Below, in pieces: positions 21,068 through 31,227 of a stretch of 64,000 nucleotides of DNA. This DNA comes from Rhynchopus euleeides. Taxonomy: Eukaryota > Euglenozoa > Diplonemea > Diplonemida > Diplonemidae. Within the stretch, counting starts at the first letter, position 1. Each line of letters starts with the position of its first letter. Under the pieces are notes generated by a model. That model had not been told where the DNA came from, made no database searches, and saw nothing but the letters and a program-made list of their open reading frames with translations. Both the position numbers and the translations under genes were made by a program. Where the stretch lies: positions 558,001-622,000 of the forward strand of contig OY723247.1 of NCBI GenBank assembly GCA_963210315.1, written 5' to 3'.

Positions 21068-21154
21068 GGGGGCCCTCGCTACCAGTCACTGCTCGTCACA
21101 GCTCGTCAGTCAGTGAGGGGAAGCGGGCTGGAGCTCACTTTTTCTCACTCAGTC
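21068..21154. mobile_element. Truncated copy of the 109-bp MITE
   Basis: Begins GGGGGCCCTCGCTACCA and follows the MITE sequence to CTCACTCAGTC, then diverges, so the right end is missing. Its left flank (AAAATATTTTTATATTTT) is the same as that of the complete copy at 21959, so both come from one duplicated segment rather than two insertions. Confidence 0.75.
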
Positions 21155-21700
21155 GTCAGCTGATTGAGGGTGTGATATGAGGGTTCTATCCAACAAGGAT
21201 ATCAAGGCGGCACTTTCAAAGTCCTGCCAAGGACAGCGCCACGTGGGTGTGTGCTTCTGATATATGTTATGTCATCATGTGAAACCCTCCCCAGCGTGTG
21301 CCAACATCCCTGGCACGCTCACGAAAAGCATGACACGGAGAAAACAGGTGCCGAAACAACCTGCCGAGCACACGGGTGGTGCCACGTTGATCCACGCAGC
21401 GATCTCCCATGACAGGAAGCCTTGTCGCCACGGCAGAGTCGCCGCAGACTGTGGGAGAGGTGTCGCCAGTCACCTTGAGGTTGCAGTGTGTCATCAGGCT
21501 AAGACCCGTGCCCTCTTCACCTCCCCCGTTAGGTTGCTCCCATATCGTTGCCTGCTTTGGGGCCTGAAGGACATAGGGGGTCCAGCAGGCACTTGAGCAT
21601 CGCAAGGCATGAGTGGCTGTTTCAAACTCCTGGTGCAAGCACCCGTCATGGTTTGGGGAAGCCCTCCCAGGTAGTTTAACGTCTTGCCCAGGACCATATA
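21155..21700. other. No supported gene
   Basis: Anonymous sequence between the truncated MITE and the large inverted repeat. Frames of ~110-170 codons exist on both strands, without recognisable content. Confidence 0.35.
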
Positions 21701-22067
21701 CATGTATTTTACATGTATATTTCAGGCATATACATGTATTATACATGTATAATAGTTGACATGCAAGTATTATACATGTATAATACATGTATTATACTTG
21801 TAGCTATACATGTAAAATTTACAAGATCCCACCGTGAGGCATGGGCCCCCAAACATATTTTTCATAAACATATATTTTTGCCAAAAATATGTTTCATTTT
21901 CGCATAAAAAAATATTTTTGTATTTTTCGAAAATATTTCCAAAATATTTTTATATTTTGGGGGCCCTCGCTACCAGTCACTGCTCGTCACAGCTCGTCAG
22001 TCAGTGAGGGGAAGCGGGCTGGAGCTCACTTTTTCTCACTCAGTCACACTTGGTAGCGAAGGCCCCC
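21701..22067. repeat. Left arm of a large inverted repeat (~367 bp)
   Basis: Reads TACATGTA-rich satellite, then CAAGATCCCACCGTGAGGCATG, then AT-rich sequence, then a 109-bp MITE. The reverse complement, including the MITE, is at 23500-23866. Confidence 0.85.
21959..22067. mobile_element. Small MITE (109 bp), complete
   Basis: GGGGGCCCTCGCTACCA to TGGTAGCGAAGGCCCCC; flanked by TTT on both sides (3-bp duplication). Confidence 0.85.
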
Positions 22068-22405
22068 TTTTGGACATACCGTATACGTAAATATTATGGA
22101 ACGTAAATATTATGGAACGGGCCCATTTTTGGCCGGTCCGTTCCATAATATTTACGTTCCAAAATATTTACAGGGCCAGTTGGGGACTCGGTGGTGAGGA
22201 CGGCTTGCGTCAGGAATCGCGCGAAAAGTGCACGAGTAGGTCCCGTCAGGGACTCTGCATGCCGTCCGATCACCTGGTCCAAGTCCCCGAGTCGCAGAAA
22301 GCCCTGTAAATATTATGGAACGAAAAAAATCTGGAACGCCAACCCACCAGCGTTCCAAAATATTTACGTTCCATAATATTTACGTTCCAAAATATTTACG
22401 TATAC

Positions 22406-23397
22406 TGGTGCCCCTGACGACCCCATATTGCGTAGTTTGTGCGTAGTGAAAAGGGGGGGGGGGGGTCTCATTTTTTGATTTACTCAGCCATTCTCTGTCT
22501 CTATGCCGGGACCCCAAACTCAAGGAGTTCTTGCTGTTCCGGGGTCAGTGAGGGTGCAGGCGCTTCAGGTGCTGCAGGTTCTTCAGGTGCTGCAGCGCTG
22601 GCAGCCTTCGGTGCGGGTTTCGACGCAGTCTTTGCAGGTCTCTTTGGGGGTGCCCTTTGGCGCGGTGCCTGCTTCAGCTCGTCGGGTGGAAGCATCAACG
22701 CATCATTAAGCGGTGCCTGCTTCAGCTCCTCCGGGTGGAAGCGTCAACGCATCATTAAGGAAGAAGGAAACACAGTTGCTACGCTTTTTTGCAGCTGCAG
22801 GAAACGACACCATACCCAACAACAATCCCCAGACCGTCGAGGGAGAGTGGGCGCCTGGATCCCGTGACACAGATCTCTAGTGCCGTTGTGATCCCCTCGG
22901 ATAACGTCTCCTGGACGTTGTCAGCGGAGGTTGCCTGTGTGGCGGTGACCTCCGTATACCCCGCGGGATCCAGTGCCAGTAGCGCCTTCTTCAGCTTTTC
23001 GTCGACCCCTCGGCCGACGCTCTCCTTGATGTCAAGGGCCACCTTCAGGGTGGCACCTCGCATCGCCCTGAAGGCTGTGATCGTATCATCATTCACAATC
23101 TCGAGGGTGTTCTACGCGGCTCCTGGAACTCACTTCCTTCTCAGGTGTTTCTGGGCATGGGGCAACCTTGCCCAGGTGTTTCTGGAGTCCCGCCCCACAT
23201 GTCGTGCGTTCTTTCGTACGGTGTATAGTGAGTTCTGGCAATAATTTTTTGCTCGGTCAGCGCAGTGCCTCCAGTCCTGTCTCAGTAGCCACACAGAAAG
23301 GGGGACCAAAAAAACTGGGGGGGGACCAAAAAGCGAGACCCCCCCCCCAGATTGCGTAGTTTGTGCGTAGTGAAAAAGGGGTAAATCAGGGGCACCA
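22406..23397. mobile_element. Nested element (992 bp), TIR TGGTGCCCCTGA, 5-bp duplication TATAC
   Basis: Left end TGGTGCCCCTGA and right end TCAGGGGCACCA are perfect complements. TATAC is present on both sides (22401-22405 and 23398-23402), so the host copy is precisely split. Just inside each end is a direct repeat ATTGCGTAGTTTGTGCGTAGTGAAAA (given here as two parts: ATTGCGTAGTTTG and TGCGTAGTGAAAA) at 22428 and 23351. It carries a coding fragment on the minus strand (next entry) and no recognisable transposase. Confidence 0.85.
22501..23096 (-). pseudogene. Coding fragment inside the nested element, frame broken by a 48/49 bp tandem duplication
   Basis: The upstream part (23096-22779) encodes a helix-rich segment (FRAMRGATLKVALDIKESVG, then EKLKKALLALDP). 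A different frame downstream (22698-22501) encodes a basic then acidic Ala/Pro-rich tail ending LTPEQQELLEFGVPA. Between them is a tandem duplication (22663-22710 and 22711-22759) whose two units differ by one base, which shifts frame. This looks like a gene piece captured by the transposon; I do not recognise the family. An intron between the parts is an alternative explanation. Confidence 0.4.
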
Positions 23398-23499
23398 TAT
23401 ACGGTATTTTTTTCCGATTATTTTTTTATGTTTGAAATATTTTCAAAATATTTCCGAAATATAAAAATATTTTCGGCATATTTTCAAAATATTTCCAAA

Positions 23500-23608
23500 G
23501 GGGGCCTTCGCTACCAAGTGTGACTGAGTGAGAAAAAGTGAGCTCCAGCCCGCTTCCCCTCACTGACTGACGAGCTGTGACGAGCAGTGACTGGTAGCGA
23601 GGGCCCCC
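23500..23608. mobile_element. Small MITE (109 bp), complete, inverted orientation
   Basis: GGGGGCCTTCGCTACCA to TGGTAGCGAGGGCCCCC, flanked by AAA on both sides. It is part of the right arm of the large inverted repeat. Confidence 0.85.
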
Positions 23609-23866
23609 AAAATATAAAAATATTTTGGAAATATTTTCAAAAAATACAAAAATATTTTTTTATGCGAAAATGAAACATATTTTTGGCAAAAATATATGTT
23701 TATGAAAAATATGTTTGGGGGCCCATGCCTCACGGTGGGATCTTGTAAATTTTACATGTATAACTACAAGTATAATACATGTATTATACATGTATAATAC
23801 TTGCATGTCAACTATTATACATGTATAATACATGTATATGCCTGAAATATACATGTAAAATACATG
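23500..23866. repeat. Right arm of the large inverted repeat
   Basis: Reverse complement of 21701-22067, including the MITE. Confidence 0.85.
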
Positions 23867-24220
23867 GATATCAAGTAAAAATACATGTATAATACTTGCA
23901 TGTCAACTATTATACTTGTATTTTTACTTGATATACATGTAGTTTACATGTATATTTCAGGCATTTACATGTATTTTACATGTATAATACTTGTCATGCA
24001 AGTATTATACATGTATTTTACTTGTCATGCAAGTATTTTACATGTATAATACTTGCATGACAAGTATTATACATGTAAAATACATGTAAATGCCTGAAAT
24101 ATACATGTAAACTACATGTATATCAAGTAAAAATACAAGTATAATAGTTGACATGCAAGTATTATACATGTATTTTTACTTGATATACATGTATTTTACA
24201 TGTATATTTCAGGCATATAC
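23833..24220. repeat. ~388 bp near-perfect AT-rich palindrome
   Basis: The two halves, centred near 24027, are complementary over almost their whole length: TATGCCTGAAATATACATG at the left edge pairs with CATGTATATTTCAGGCATA at the right, and ACTTGCATGTCAACTATTAT pairs with ATAATAGTTGACATGCAAGT. It is built from TACATGTA, TATAATAC and TTGCATG words. Confidence 0.85.
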
Positions 24221-24548
24221 CGTATACGTAAATATTATGGAACGTAAATATTATGGAACGGGCCCATTTTTGCCCGGTCCGTTCCATAATATTTACGTTC
24301 CAAAATATTTACAGGGCCAGTTGGGGACTCGGTGGTGAGGATGGCTTGGCTCAGGAATCGCGCGAAAAGTGCACGAGTAGGTCCCGTCAGGGACTCTGTA
24401 TGCCGTCCGATCACCTGGTCCAAGTCCCCGAGTCGCAGAAAGCCCTGTAAATATTATGGAACGAAAAAAATCTGGAACGCCAACCCACCAGCGTTCCAAA
24501 ATATTTACGTTCCATAATATTTACGTTCCATAATATTTACGTATACGG
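24220..24548. mobile_element. Tc1/mariner-like MITE (~330 bp), copy 2, uninterrupted, TA duplication
   Basis: CCGTATACGTAAATATT to AATATTTACGTATACGG, flanked by TA. It is inserted into TACATGTA satellite; the corresponding empty site, with a single TA, is visible at about 21720-21735 (GGCATATACATG). Interior nearly identical to copy 1. Confidence 0.9.
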
Positions 24549-24655
24549 TACATGTATTATACATGTATAATAGTTGACATGCAAGTATTATACATGTATA
24601 ATACATGTATTATACTTGTAGTTATACATGTAAAATTTACAAGATCCCACCGTGC
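24549..24655. repeat. TACATGTA satellite, direct copy of 21731-21833
   Basis: Matches to the ...ACAAGATCCCACCGTG end, then breaks into a poly-G run (24658-24675). Confidence 0.8.
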
Positions 24656-24914
24656 TAGGGGGGGGGGGGGGGGGCTGGCGTGCAGGGTGCAGGCAGCGCG
24701 CGCAAATGCGACCTGTTTCCGGGTGCCCACGCGCTCCCGGCGACCGTGCACCCTGGGTGCACGGGTTTGGGCTGAATCTGGGTGACGTACGAGTAGGGCT
24801 CCCACCCTGAAAATAGGCTATCTGCGGTCACTCCAGGGACCTGACATCACCTGAAAGTGACCCAAAAGTGCGGAATCTTCGACTCGCGGAATCGCGATTG
24901 ACCCCTTCCATTGC

Positions 24915-26035
24915 ACTCTTTGGGCTCTGTGCGGATCGTAGTGGGGTCACACTGTGGGTCTAGGTGCCAAGCTTCACCCATGAAATGTGGGTCTAGTTCA
25001 GGGGCTGGTCATAGGAGACTGTGACTGGGAGGCCGAGAGTCAGCCAGCCCACCCACCCAGCGGGACCCCCTCCTCGGGTGTTCCGAAACCCCCTTCTTTT
25101 GAATATTTGGAATCTGTGCGCATCGTAGTGGGGTCACTTTGTAGGTCTAGGTGACAAACTTTGTCCATGAAATGTGGCTCTGGTTCAGGGGCTGGTCATG
25201 GGTGAAGGTGACTGGGAGTAACACACCATGCCACCCCACCCAGCCACCCACCCAGCGGGACCCCCTCCTCGGGTGTTCCAAAACCCCGTTCTTTTGAACG
25301 TTTGAAACTTTTGCGGATCGTAGTGGGGTCATTTTATAGGTCTATGTGGCAAAAATCGTCCATGAAATGTGCCTCTGGTTCAGGGGCTGGTCCGAAGAGA
25401 AAGTGACTGAGGTAGCCACACGGCCGAGAGTCAGCCAGCCCACCCACCCAGCGGGACCCCCTCCGCGGGTGTTCCAAAACCCCTTTCTTTTGAACGTTTG
25501 GAATTTGTGCGGATCACAGTGGGGTCACTTTGGTGGTGTGCGAGCCAAGTTTCACCCATGAAACACGGGTCTGGTTCAGGGGCTGGTCAGCGTGGCTGGG
25601 AGGCAGTCAGCCCACACCCACCTACCCACCCAGTGGGACCCCCTCCTCGGGTGTTCCAAAACCCCGTTCTTTTGAACGTTTGAAACTTTTGCGGATCGTA
25701 GTGGGGTCACTTTGGTGGTCTAGGTGCCCAGCTTCACCCATGAAAAAGCGGTCTGGTTCAGGGGCTGGTTATGGGTGAAGGGTGGCTGGGTGACACACAC
25801 CATGACACCCCACCCACCCAGCGGGACCCCCTCCTCGGGTGTTCCAAAACCTCTTTCTTTTGAACGTTTGGAATTTGTGCGGATCACAGTGGGGTCACTT
25901 TGATGGTGTGTGAGCCAAGTATCACCCATGAAACACGGGTCTGGTTCAGGGACTGGTCGTGGGGGTGTCTGGGAGGCAGCCAGTCCACTACACCCCACCT
26001 ACCCACCCAGCGGGACCCCCCCCTCGGATTTTCTT
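24915..26035. repeat. ~190 bp tandem satellite, about six units
   Basis: Each unit contains TGTGCGGATC(G/A)(T/C)AGTGGGGTCAC, a TTCACCCATGAAA block, CTGGTTCAGGGGCTGGTC, CCCACCCACCCAGCGGGACC and CCTCCTCGGGTGTTCCAAAA. Starts recur at about 24932, 25118, 25312, 25507, 25689 and 25875 (spacing 182-195 bp). One inverted partial unit is at 26325-26420. The short frames on both strands are repeat shadows. Confidence 0.88.
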
Positions 26036-26210
26036 TTATTTAGGGTACCCCCCCCCATACCCCCCCTCGTGACCCCCCCCCCCCTGGTAGGGTGCCCGAC
26101 CAGGGGGTGGGGGGTCACCCAAAATTTCGAGGAAATCCTGGTGTCACCCTGAAAACCTGGGTCGCCAGCCTGACCTCAGCCCGCGGGGAGCCCCCCCCCC
26201 CCCCCCCCCC

Positions 26211-27296
26211 CAGGGGTGTAAATAAGGCCGACTCCCGACTCCCGACTCGCGCCGGATTTTTTGGGATTGGGAGGGTTGCCTTGCTTCCCTTAGGGAATGT
26301 GCGGTATTAGGCACCCCATGGCCAAAATGACCCCACTGCGATCCGCACAGACTCCAAATATTCAAAAGAAAGGGTTTTTGGAACACCCGAGGAGGGGGGG
26401 TCCCGCTGGGTGGGACATGGTGTGTGCCTCCCAGTCATCTTCTTCATTACCGGTCTCTGAACTGGGGTGAGTTCATTGCCAAACCACTGCTGTGAATACG
26501 GCGCCCCTTTCCCGCCCCTTTTGCCAGATCCTGGCAGCTCCCAAGAAGAGTTGTGTTCCGCCCCCATCAGGTGGTTGAGCATACCGCAGCGCACACGTGC
26601 ACACCCACACACACTCCACACAGATGCGTCACACATGTGACGCAACTGTTGCGACACAAAACATGCCTCAGGTAGAGGCAGTAGTGTTTGACTCACAGCC
26701 AACATAGCTCTCAGTGGGGCCGTGGATGGTGTGGATGCATCCATGCATGCATCCACGGCATCCAGGGATGCCCGAAAATGTCAAAAAATGGATTTTCGAT
26801 TTGGCATACAGGCATTCATCCACTGCAGGCAGGCCTGCATGCAGGGCTTCGGAGCTCCAGGCTGTGTGTGGATGCATCCACAAAATTTGTGGATGCATGC
26901 GCTGCATGCACGGGAAATACTGAGAGCTATGCAGCCAAATACTGCTGCCGTGAGTGAGGTGCTCGCAGCGTGTGGGGCGCTGCGGGCGAAGTGGGGGGTT
27001 GGCTGGGACAGCCAACATGGCGCTGTGCGTCGCGTGCTTCTTCGCGGACCACCTCGCACGCGGGAAGACCCCGCAAGCGCCGAGTCAGTCCGCCCTGACC
27101 GAATGGTGGGCGACTGCTGGAGGGTCCATGGGACTCTCCACGGCAGAGGTGGCCGTACTACAGGATGCGTGCAGGATTGAGTAGGGTTTGAGACCGCCCG
27201 TCCCCCCCAGCCCCCCACCCCAGGTACCTTAGGTGACTGTAAATAACCGACTCCCGACTCCCGACTCCTGACCCCCAAACCTTATTTACAGCCCTG
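26211..27296. mobile_element. CAGGG-ended DNA transposon, non-autonomous (1086 bp)
   Basis: Ends CAGGGGTGTAAATAAGG and CCTTATTTACAGCCCTG are complementary apart from one base, and direct repeats of GACTCCCGACTCCCGACTC lie just inside each end (26230 and 27250). The flanks are poly-C on both sides, so a target duplication of C residues is possible but cannot be measured. The interior contains a GGATGCATCC palindrome cluster (26735-26900) and a 76-codon frame (26954-27184) containing MALCVACFFADHLARGK, not recognised. The CAGGG start resembles hAT elements. Confidence 0.72.
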
Positions 27297-27313
27297 CCCC
27301 CCCCCCCCCCCGA

Positions 27314-27803
27314 GTGCCACTAGTGTGTGACGTTCACTCGAGGATACAACGCATCACAATGAATCAGCAACCGTGGACCGAGTACAATACGCTCTCTGTG
27401 GCTGGTGTGGGGGACAAAGGCAGTGCCTGTGCCGCAGGCAGGGAGGTATATATACAAGCCAGAACACATCGAAGACCTGGCTAATGCCACCTACATAGCG
27501 CCTGACACCCACCGGATGACGTGGTTGGCAAGCAACATGCATTGCAACCCTCAGATGTGGTGTGTTGGGGCATTTTCTTTTCCAACCTCCCACACAGTGG
27601 CACTGTACGGTACCAAACGGTGGCACAAAATTTAGGTACCCCAATTCGGGCACCTGAGGTGCCCGGAATGGTGGAAAAGTGGGGTTCGATGGGTTTCCGG
27701 ACCGATCTGGGGGGGTTTGGAGGGTTTACGGGGGCTTTGGGGCCTCTGCGCCGGTTTTTTGAAAAATCGTGTTTGTCCACGTAAAAGGGTGGCATTTGAC
27801 CCC
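27314..27803 (+). repeat. Dispersed repeat with a conserved ~65 residue frame; copies at 63163-63533 and 63828-64000
   Basis: The plus-strand frame 27405-27635 encodes AGRYIYKPEHIEDLANAT...GTKRWHKI. The same peptide, with two substitutions, is encoded on the minus strand at 63334-63533 as the end of a 149-codon frame. The first 174 bp (27314-27487) recur directly at 63828-64000. Preservation of the frame in two copies suggests a mobile-element protein. Family not recognised. Confidence 0.6.
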
Positions 27804-27810
27804 CCCTACC

Positions 27811-29712
27811 CCCCCCCCATCCCTGTCGCCCTTTTTCCTTCAATATTTTTTTTGGGCCGGACAAACATATAATGCACAAAAGACAAAAAGGTCCTAAACA
27901 ACGCTAGGCCTCGGGGGCCAGCTGCTATCCCTGACAAAACAAACTACATTTGGCGGGGCTGTGGGGCTGTGGGATGGGCAGGCTTTGCTCATGCGGAACA
28001 ATGCGACATTTCACGACACACGACGATTGCCACGAGAGGGAGACATCGCAGAATGTCTTCACGCATCGTTTTTTTTGGCAATGTGTTGGGGTGGCCGAAA
28101 CAGAAATTCTAAACCGAAAGACCTGCTGCAAGATAACCAGGCACACTATCCACATCGCATTGCCTTGCACCCGCCGTTCAACTTTATTACTTTGTTTTGC
28201 CACTTTTTCGGCGGGATTCTCTAATGAAAAAAACCGGCGAAAAATGTGCCCGAATTTCTCCGCCTCAAAGCGGAGCACTCCCCCCACCACACCTCCCCCA
28301 CAGATGTACAGAAGAAAAAGGGCTCACAAGGGACCAGGTGGGGGGATGTCTGGTAGTGTCGGAGGGGAGCAACATGGGGTGTACCCGCCCGACCCCACTC
28401 CTCTGCTCACCCACGGCTGACTGATTTATGGGGACTCTTGAGTTCTAGGCAAAAACTAATAAAGGTGCGACGGCAGGGTGCCGTCTCTGCTACACACCCC
28501 CTCCCCACCCCCCCCTCAGCCACGTGTGGGGCTGTTAATAACTCTTTTTTTTGCGTGACACGATAGGCAAAAGAGCAAAACAAAACAAGGGGGCTGGTGC
28601 CTCCCCCACCCCACCCCACCCTCCCCCCCGACCAGTGATGGAGATTTGATGGAGAGTGTATAGAGCCGTTCTGCTCGGCTCGGCTCGGCTGTCCAAAAGA
28701 GCCCATTTTGGTTTCTGATGCAAACGACACGAGGCACGCACACGCCCACACGTGATTTACTTTACTGAGGAGTGGAGAAGGGGGATATACCGGGACACCT
28801 GCGCTTTTTGATGCGGCATCCAGGCATGAACTCCACAAAAGGTACGCACAAAACCCACACACTGGATGAAGCTTTTTGCAGTGGCGGTGAGCACGCCAAG
28901 TCACCTGGTCATCTTGATGCGGTACACACACACACACACTGCAACAACCCAGTAATACTCGAATCGTTTTGGAAAGTTAGTTGGGATGCCAGGGGGGGCA
29001 TCTAGATCGGGGAGGGGGGGGAGGGGGTGGTGAGTGGTGGGGGGGTGCAGCACCCACACTCTGCACACCCACGCTCCTTCTCCCCAACAAGGTGTGGATG
29101 CGTGAGGATGCACGATACACACCTTCATGGGGCAAATGCAGGGGGAATCAAAGCCACAGCTGCCGTTCAGTCGCAACCGCCTGTATCTCGTTTGCTTTTT
29201 CGGCGCGCTGGCGACTTCTATACACAGCACAAAACCCCGAAGTGGCGGGCAACACCCCCTTTGGGCTGATGAAGGGCGGGGTGCCGTGCAGAGATCACGT
29301 TTGGCTGCGAGGCTGTCACCGAGCCAAACCGATCTCTCGCTCCAAGCGCATTGCTCTTGGTTGGTGGTCTCCCCCACCCCACCTCAGCCACACGCAGCAT
29401 CTTCCCCTTCTGCCTGTGCCAGGCTGCATCGGGGGGAAACCCACCAACCCGGGTAACTGTCCCGCCCCCTTTGTAGCCACATGCAGATAAAGGCCATCAG
29501 ACTGACTGAGGGATGCACATGCCATAGGGCCCACCGGAGCTTGAACCCCCCATGCTACAAACTGTGCACAGCACAACACAATTGGAGGGCCGCAGGACCC
29601 ATCCCACCCTCCAGAGGCTGGGCCAACCAAAGGCTGGACTACGGGGGCCAAAAGAAAGGAGATCCTCTCACACCCCCCCCCCCTCCCTCCCCCTTTGGAT
29701 CCCCCACCTACT
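27811..29712. other. No supported gene
   Basis: Frames of 120-180 codons exist on both strands (for example minus 28407-28937), without recognisable motifs. CGGCTCGGCT triplet-like repeats occur near 28676. Confidence 0.4.
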
Positions 29713-31227
29713 CTACCGCGTCGACAGCGTATGCACCATCGAGTCCACCGAGTAATCCTGCACGCCATGCCCATTCCGAAACGTATCCCCGTCAAACTGC
29801 GCGAAATGGGGCACCGCCTGGGGGCTCGCCACACTGTCATACTGCCGCTGATGCCTCCCGCCGCTGCTCCGCCCTGCACCTGGCGCCTGGGGCCACCGCC
29901 CCACACCAACTGCAGGGCGGGGCCTCTGCTTGAGGTGGCTCTGGTTGGAAGGCCAACCTGCTGACGCGCCGTGCCAGGCCCTGTGGTGCCGGATGTCCTC
30001 CACAGACTCCCCCATCTCGCCGGCAAGCTCCTGCACCGCCGCCACAGCGCTTTCGGGCACCGCCACCATGCGGTCCGCCCCAGAGGCTGTCGGAATCGGC
30101 ACCGCATAGTTTGGCGGGCTGCCGGGCGCAGTGCCGCCCAGGGGGCCAACCTTGGGCCAGCCACCCCCGTGATTCTGCCTCCGCGTGGTCTCCGTTGCCG
30201 CTGCCCACACCGGCTGCCTGCCAGGGCTCCCGATGCTCCGCACTGCATGCTGCTGCTGACCCCCCCGGGGGAACTGCGTCTGCCGAGGCACTACGCCACC
30301 ACTCCCTCCGAGGGACGGTGGTTTCCTCCCGCCTGCACTGCGATGCTGCTGCTGCTGCTGCGACTCACAGTTTCGGCGTATTACATCCGCAGGGTTTCCC
30401 CAGGGCTCGAAACCCCCACCAAACCCGCCACCAGGGGGCGATGCAACAGAGGGGAATGACCGAGCAGTGCCTCCGGCACCCCCCCACGCCCCTGCCTGGG
30501 GCGAGGTGTGCGCCGACCCCTCTGTCGTCCCGGAGTGGAATGGGGAGAGCGGCTCGCTTGCAGCGGTGCCGCCCCCCCGAGCTGTGGAGGAGCTGCTGTG
30601 CCCCGCAGGGGCGGTTGGAGATGCAGGCGGCGATCGCCCCAGAGGGGAGCCAACCCTGCGTCGGGACGGAGGGGGCTGCAGATCCCACGAGACCCGAGGG
30701 GCGTCTCCCGTTGGGTGGAGCGGTGTGGCTGGGTGTGGCTGGGGGGGAGGAGGTTGGAGCCCGTCGTGCATCAAAGGGCGCAGAGGAATGGTGAGGGGGT
30801 CGATGCGGAGTGTCATGCCCTTCGTCTTTGCGAGCTGGAGCTGCGCGTGCTCGATGCTGGAGGTGGTGGTGATCTCCGGGGGGGAGGGGCAGAGCAGGCA
30901 GAGCGCGTCTCGGAGGGTGTCCGCCACGGCAGAATTCTCAAAGGCAAGCCATGTGTCCTGCGCCCCAGGCCCCGTCGATCGGATGACAACCTCTCTCTCA
31001 CATTGGAGGATCCGGCTCACCTCCGCGGTTTGGATGCACCTCCGGATGGCCCCTGTGTCCATCGCGACGAAGAGCTGGCTTCGAGTCAGGAGCACAATCC
31101 GCTCCTGAAGCTTCCCCTGACGCGACACCTTTAGCGCCTTCGCGAAGAGGTATACGGGAACCCCCTTGAGTGCGAGGAAATTCTCCCGATAGCCTCGGGG
31201 CACATCACACTCCTGTGGGAGCGCCAT
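29713..31227 (-). CDS. PH-like domain protein with long disordered tail, 504 aa
   Basis: I chose the ATG at 31227 (MALPQECDVPRGY); the frame is open 32 codons further up, through a hydrophobic and poly-Pro stretch that arises from a C-rich homopolymer. Residues ~16-112 resemble a pleckstrin-homology-like fold: LKVSRQGKLQERIVLLTRSQLFVAM is the typical strand pair with a basic loop, then VSRILQCEREVVIRS and a C-terminal helix NSAVADTLRDALCLL. Residues ~150-400 are Pro/Ser/Gly-rich and contain a Gln run (CESQQQQQH). Residues ~400-430 contain a short helix (VPESAVAAVQELAGEMGES). PH-like domains bind phosphoinositides or proteins at membranes, so a signalling or trafficking adaptor is possible; no more can be said. 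Confidence 0.7.
   Translation of the reverse strand: MALPQECDVPRGYRENFLALKGVPVYLFAKALKVSRQGKLQERIVLLTRSQLFVAMDTGAIRRCIQTAEVSRILQCEREVVIRSTGPGAQDTWLAFENSAVADTLRDALCLLCPSPPEITTTSSIEHAQLQLAKTKGMTLRIDPLTIPLRPLMHDGLQPPPPQPHPATPLHPTGDAPRVSWDLQPPPSRRRVGSPLGRSPPASPTAPAGHSSSSTARGGGTAASEPLSPFHSGTTEGSAHTSPQAGAWGGAGGTARSFPSVASPPGGGFGGGFEPWGNPADVIRRNCESQQQQQHRSAGGRKPPSLGGSGGVVPRQTQFPRGGQQQHAVRSIGSPGRQPVWAAATETTRRQNHGGGWPKVGPLGGTAPGSPPNYAVPIPTASGADRMVAVPESAVAAVQELAGEMGESVEDIRHHRAWHGASAGWPSNQSHLKQRPRPAVGVGRWPQAPGAGRSSGGRHQRQYDSVASPQAVPHFAQFDGDTFRNGHGVQDYSVDSMVHTLSTR

Larger units (their letters stand above)
22079..23404. mobile_element. Tc1/mariner-like MITE (~334 bp), copy 1, split by a nested insertion
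   Basis: Ends are CCGTATACGTAAATATT and AATATTTACGTATACGG, flanked by TA (22077-22078 and 23405-23406). The element runs 22079-22405, is interrupted by the 992-bp element at 22406-23397, and resumes with its last bases at 23398-23404. The interior (GGGGACTCGGTGGTGAGGA... to ...AAGTCCCCGAGTC) is non-coding and flanked by further CGTAAATATTATGGAACG repeats. An uninterrupted copy is at 24220-24548. Confidence 0.88.

Noticed and set aside
24915-26035. CRISPR-like array
   Set aside because: Units are ~190 bp contiguous satellite repeats without short repeats and unique spacers.
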